A stretch of 8,320 nt of DNA from CAYQDF01 sp964416175 (GTDB lineage Bacteria > Chloroflexota > Anaerolineae > Anaerolineales > UBA4823), in the NCBI GenBank assembly GCA_964416175.1, contig CAYQDF010000135.1, positions 1 through 8,320 on the forward strand, written 5' to 3'. The notes under the pieces are model-generated. The model had not been told where the DNA came from and ran no database searches. It worked only from the letters and a program-made list of their open reading frames with translations. Made by a program: the position numbers and the translations under genes. Positions 7,242 to 8,320 of the stretch are shown piece by piece (positions within the stretch are counted from its first letter, which is position 1; the number at the start of each line of letters is the position of its first letter).

Positions 7242-7274
7242 ATTGCCCCCCCCATTGATGCTCAAAATGGTCTG

Positions 7275-7802
7275 TTAATAATGCCAGAACCCTCGCTGCA
7301 CCTGGAGGACGTTCTCAGCCGTGATAAAAGCCTGGGGATCCAGCTTGGAGATGAGCTCTGTTACAGTTTTTTCGTTCTTTCGAAGGATGCTGCAGTGCAG
7401 GATAGAGACCGTCCCGTTCATGCCATGAGCGGGGACTTCGGTAACTCCGTAGGCTGCCTGACGAAGACCTTCAACAATTGCCGCTCCCCGGTTTTGGCTG
7501 AGAATACGCAAATGCGTATAGCCGATAGCGAGCCGGTCTTCGAGATTCATCCCCAGCACCAGTCCGGTGGCGAACCCAGCCGCGTAGCCCAGAATCTTGA
7601 GTGTGTTCTCCAAATTGGAAAAGACGAGACTTAAGGCTCCGACATATAAGCCTGCCTGGAAAAATCCAAAGACCCAGGCAAGTCCTTTCCTGCCGCGCAT
7701 TACTAACCTGATCCGGAGCGTGTAAAAAGTTATGTCGAGGACGCGCAGCCCGAAAACAATCAGACTGGAAGTGATGAGGTCAGCCACATGCGACTCGTTC
7801 AA
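7275..7802 (-). CDS. UPF0316 membrane protein (DUF5698 + DUF2179), downstream copy
   Basis: This 175-residue protein resembles the UPF0316 family (B. subtilis YebE-like); no biochemical function is established for it to my knowledge. Three hydrophobic segments (about 8-34, 42-62 and 70-88) form the N-terminal membrane part, with the family block ILGYAAGFATG (70-80). A soluble C-terminal DUF2179-type domain (about 90-175) follows, with GTVSIL and a CSILRKN block. The start is TTG at 7800-7802, which overlaps the TGA stop of the upstream paralog as TTGA. No good ribosome binding site is seen, so termination-reinitiation coupling is likely; a GTG five codons in (7785-7787) is an alternative. The next gene, cydA, lies 166 bp downstream behind its own apparent control region, so operon membership with cyd is doubtful. 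Confidence 0.85.
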   Translation of the reverse strand: MNESHVADLITSSLIVFGLRVLDITFYTLRIRLVMRGRKGLAWVFGFFQAGLYVGALSLVFSNLENTLKILGYAAGFATGLVLGMNLEDRLAIGYTHLRILSQNRGAAIVEGLRQAAYGVTEVPAHGMNGTVSILHCSILRKNEKTVTELISKLDPQAFITAENVLQVQRGFWHY

Positions 7803-8320
7803 GCACGCCAGAAGCCACGCCGTATGGGCCGGATATCCTCTGTGGTAATAAAGGCATCGCGGTCGACCTCGTTGACCATTTCCCGGACCCGGGAAATATT
7901 CTTCCGCAGAACACTGCAGTTTAGCATCGATACCGTTCCATCTTTCCCGCGTGCAGGGATTTCCGTGACAGCATATCCGGCAGATCGCAATTTTTCAGCT
8001 ATGGCGTTTCCCCGGCTCGGGCTGATGATCCGCATGTGAACGTGACCGATTGCCAGTTTTTCTTCAATTGTCATGCCGACCACGACACCGGTCGCGAACC
8101 CAGCCGCGTAGCCCAGGATATTCAAGGGATTGTCGAGGTTTCTCAGCACTGAGGAAATAGCCAGGACAAACACAGTCGCCTGACAGAAACCGAGCGCCCA
8201 GGCAACGATTTTCCTCCCGCGCATGACAAACAAGACCCTGAGCGTGTCCAGGGACATATCAGTCACGCGGAGAATAAAGATCAAAGCAGCGCTCTGGACT
8301 GCGGTGGTCGTGAGGTAAGC
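7799..8320 (-). CDS. UPF0316 membrane protein (DUF5698 + DUF2179), upstream copy, 5' end cut by window
   Basis: This is a second UPF0316-family protein of the same design: three hydrophobic segments, ILGYAAGFATG, then a DUF2179 domain with GTVSML and CSVLRKN, ending in RRGFW like its neighbour. The frame stays open to the window edge with no stop. A TTG at 8282-8284 could start it. However, the residues encoded from 8285 to 8320 continue the first helix and align with the N-terminus of the paralog, so the true start is probably just a few codons beyond 8320. From the shared LRV onward the two proteins are 157 residues each and align without gaps at about 88 identities (56%, counted by hand). 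The stop overlaps the next gene's TTG start. Paired membrane subunits are plausible but unproven. Confidence 0.85.
   Translation of the reverse strand, partial: AYLTTTAVQSAALIFILRVTDMSLDTLRVLFVMRGRKIVAWALGFCQATVFVLAISSVLRNLDNPLNILGYAAGFATGVVVGMTIEEKLAIGHVHMRIISPSRGNAIAEKLRSAGYAVTEIPARGKDGTVSMLNCSVLRKNISRVREMVNEVDRDAFITTEDIRPIRRGFWRA

Noticed and set aside
7233..7634. 133-residue plus-strand open frame over the UPF0316 gene and the cyd control region
   Set aside because: It is antisense to a clear family member, crosses the C8 run and the regulatory gap, and has no recognisable domain.

Overview
This window holds six protein genes, all on the minus strand. In transcription order (from high to low coordinates) they are two tandem UPF0316/DUF2179 membrane protein genes, a cytochrome bd oxidase operon (cydA, cydB and a fused cydDC), and msrA. 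The first UPF0316 gene runs off the right edge of the window. About 290 bp at the left end is non-coding and begins with an unusual repeat. The organism is an aerobic or oxygen-tolerant bacterium. Protein style, frequent TTG starts, the CydD-CydC fusion and the short-Q-loop CydA would suit a Chloroflexota (Anaerolineae-like) or other non-proteobacterial lineage. That placement is an impression, since nothing in the window is taxonomically diagnostic.

Layout: 7799-8320 and 7275-7802 are two UPF0316 paralogs, about 56% identical by a hand ungapped comparison, that overlap by four bases. A 166-bp gap (7109-7274) follows and carries the likely control region of the cyd operon. It contains a palindrome CTGTGA-N6-TCACGA that resembles Rex sites and also CRP/FNR-type sites, a possible promoter, and a run of eight C. 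cydA (5711-7108), cydB (4630-5664) and cydDC (992-4633) are tightly packed; the last two overlap by the tetranucleotide TTGA. A 121-bp gap separates cydDC from msrA (295-870). No convincing terminator is seen there, so msrA may be partly co-transcribed, although a weak promoter candidate is present.

How the genes work together: CydA and CydB form the quinol-oxidising, oxygen-reducing cytochrome bd. CydDC is the ABC transporter needed to assemble its haems. MsrA repairs oxidised methionine. The set therefore reads as an oxygen and redox defence block. The link of the UPF0316 pair to it is by position only.

The start codons of msrA, cydB and cydA are placed inside the longest open frames, because each internal ATG has a good Shine-Dalgarno sequence and begins where the family normally begins.

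No known defence system, CRISPR array, RNA gene or full mobile element was recognised. The more unusual items are the interleaved inverted repeats at 16-88, an AT-rich insertion rich in inverted repeats within the second ATPase domain of CydDC, the Rex-like palindrome ahead of cydA, and the duplicated UPF0316 genes.
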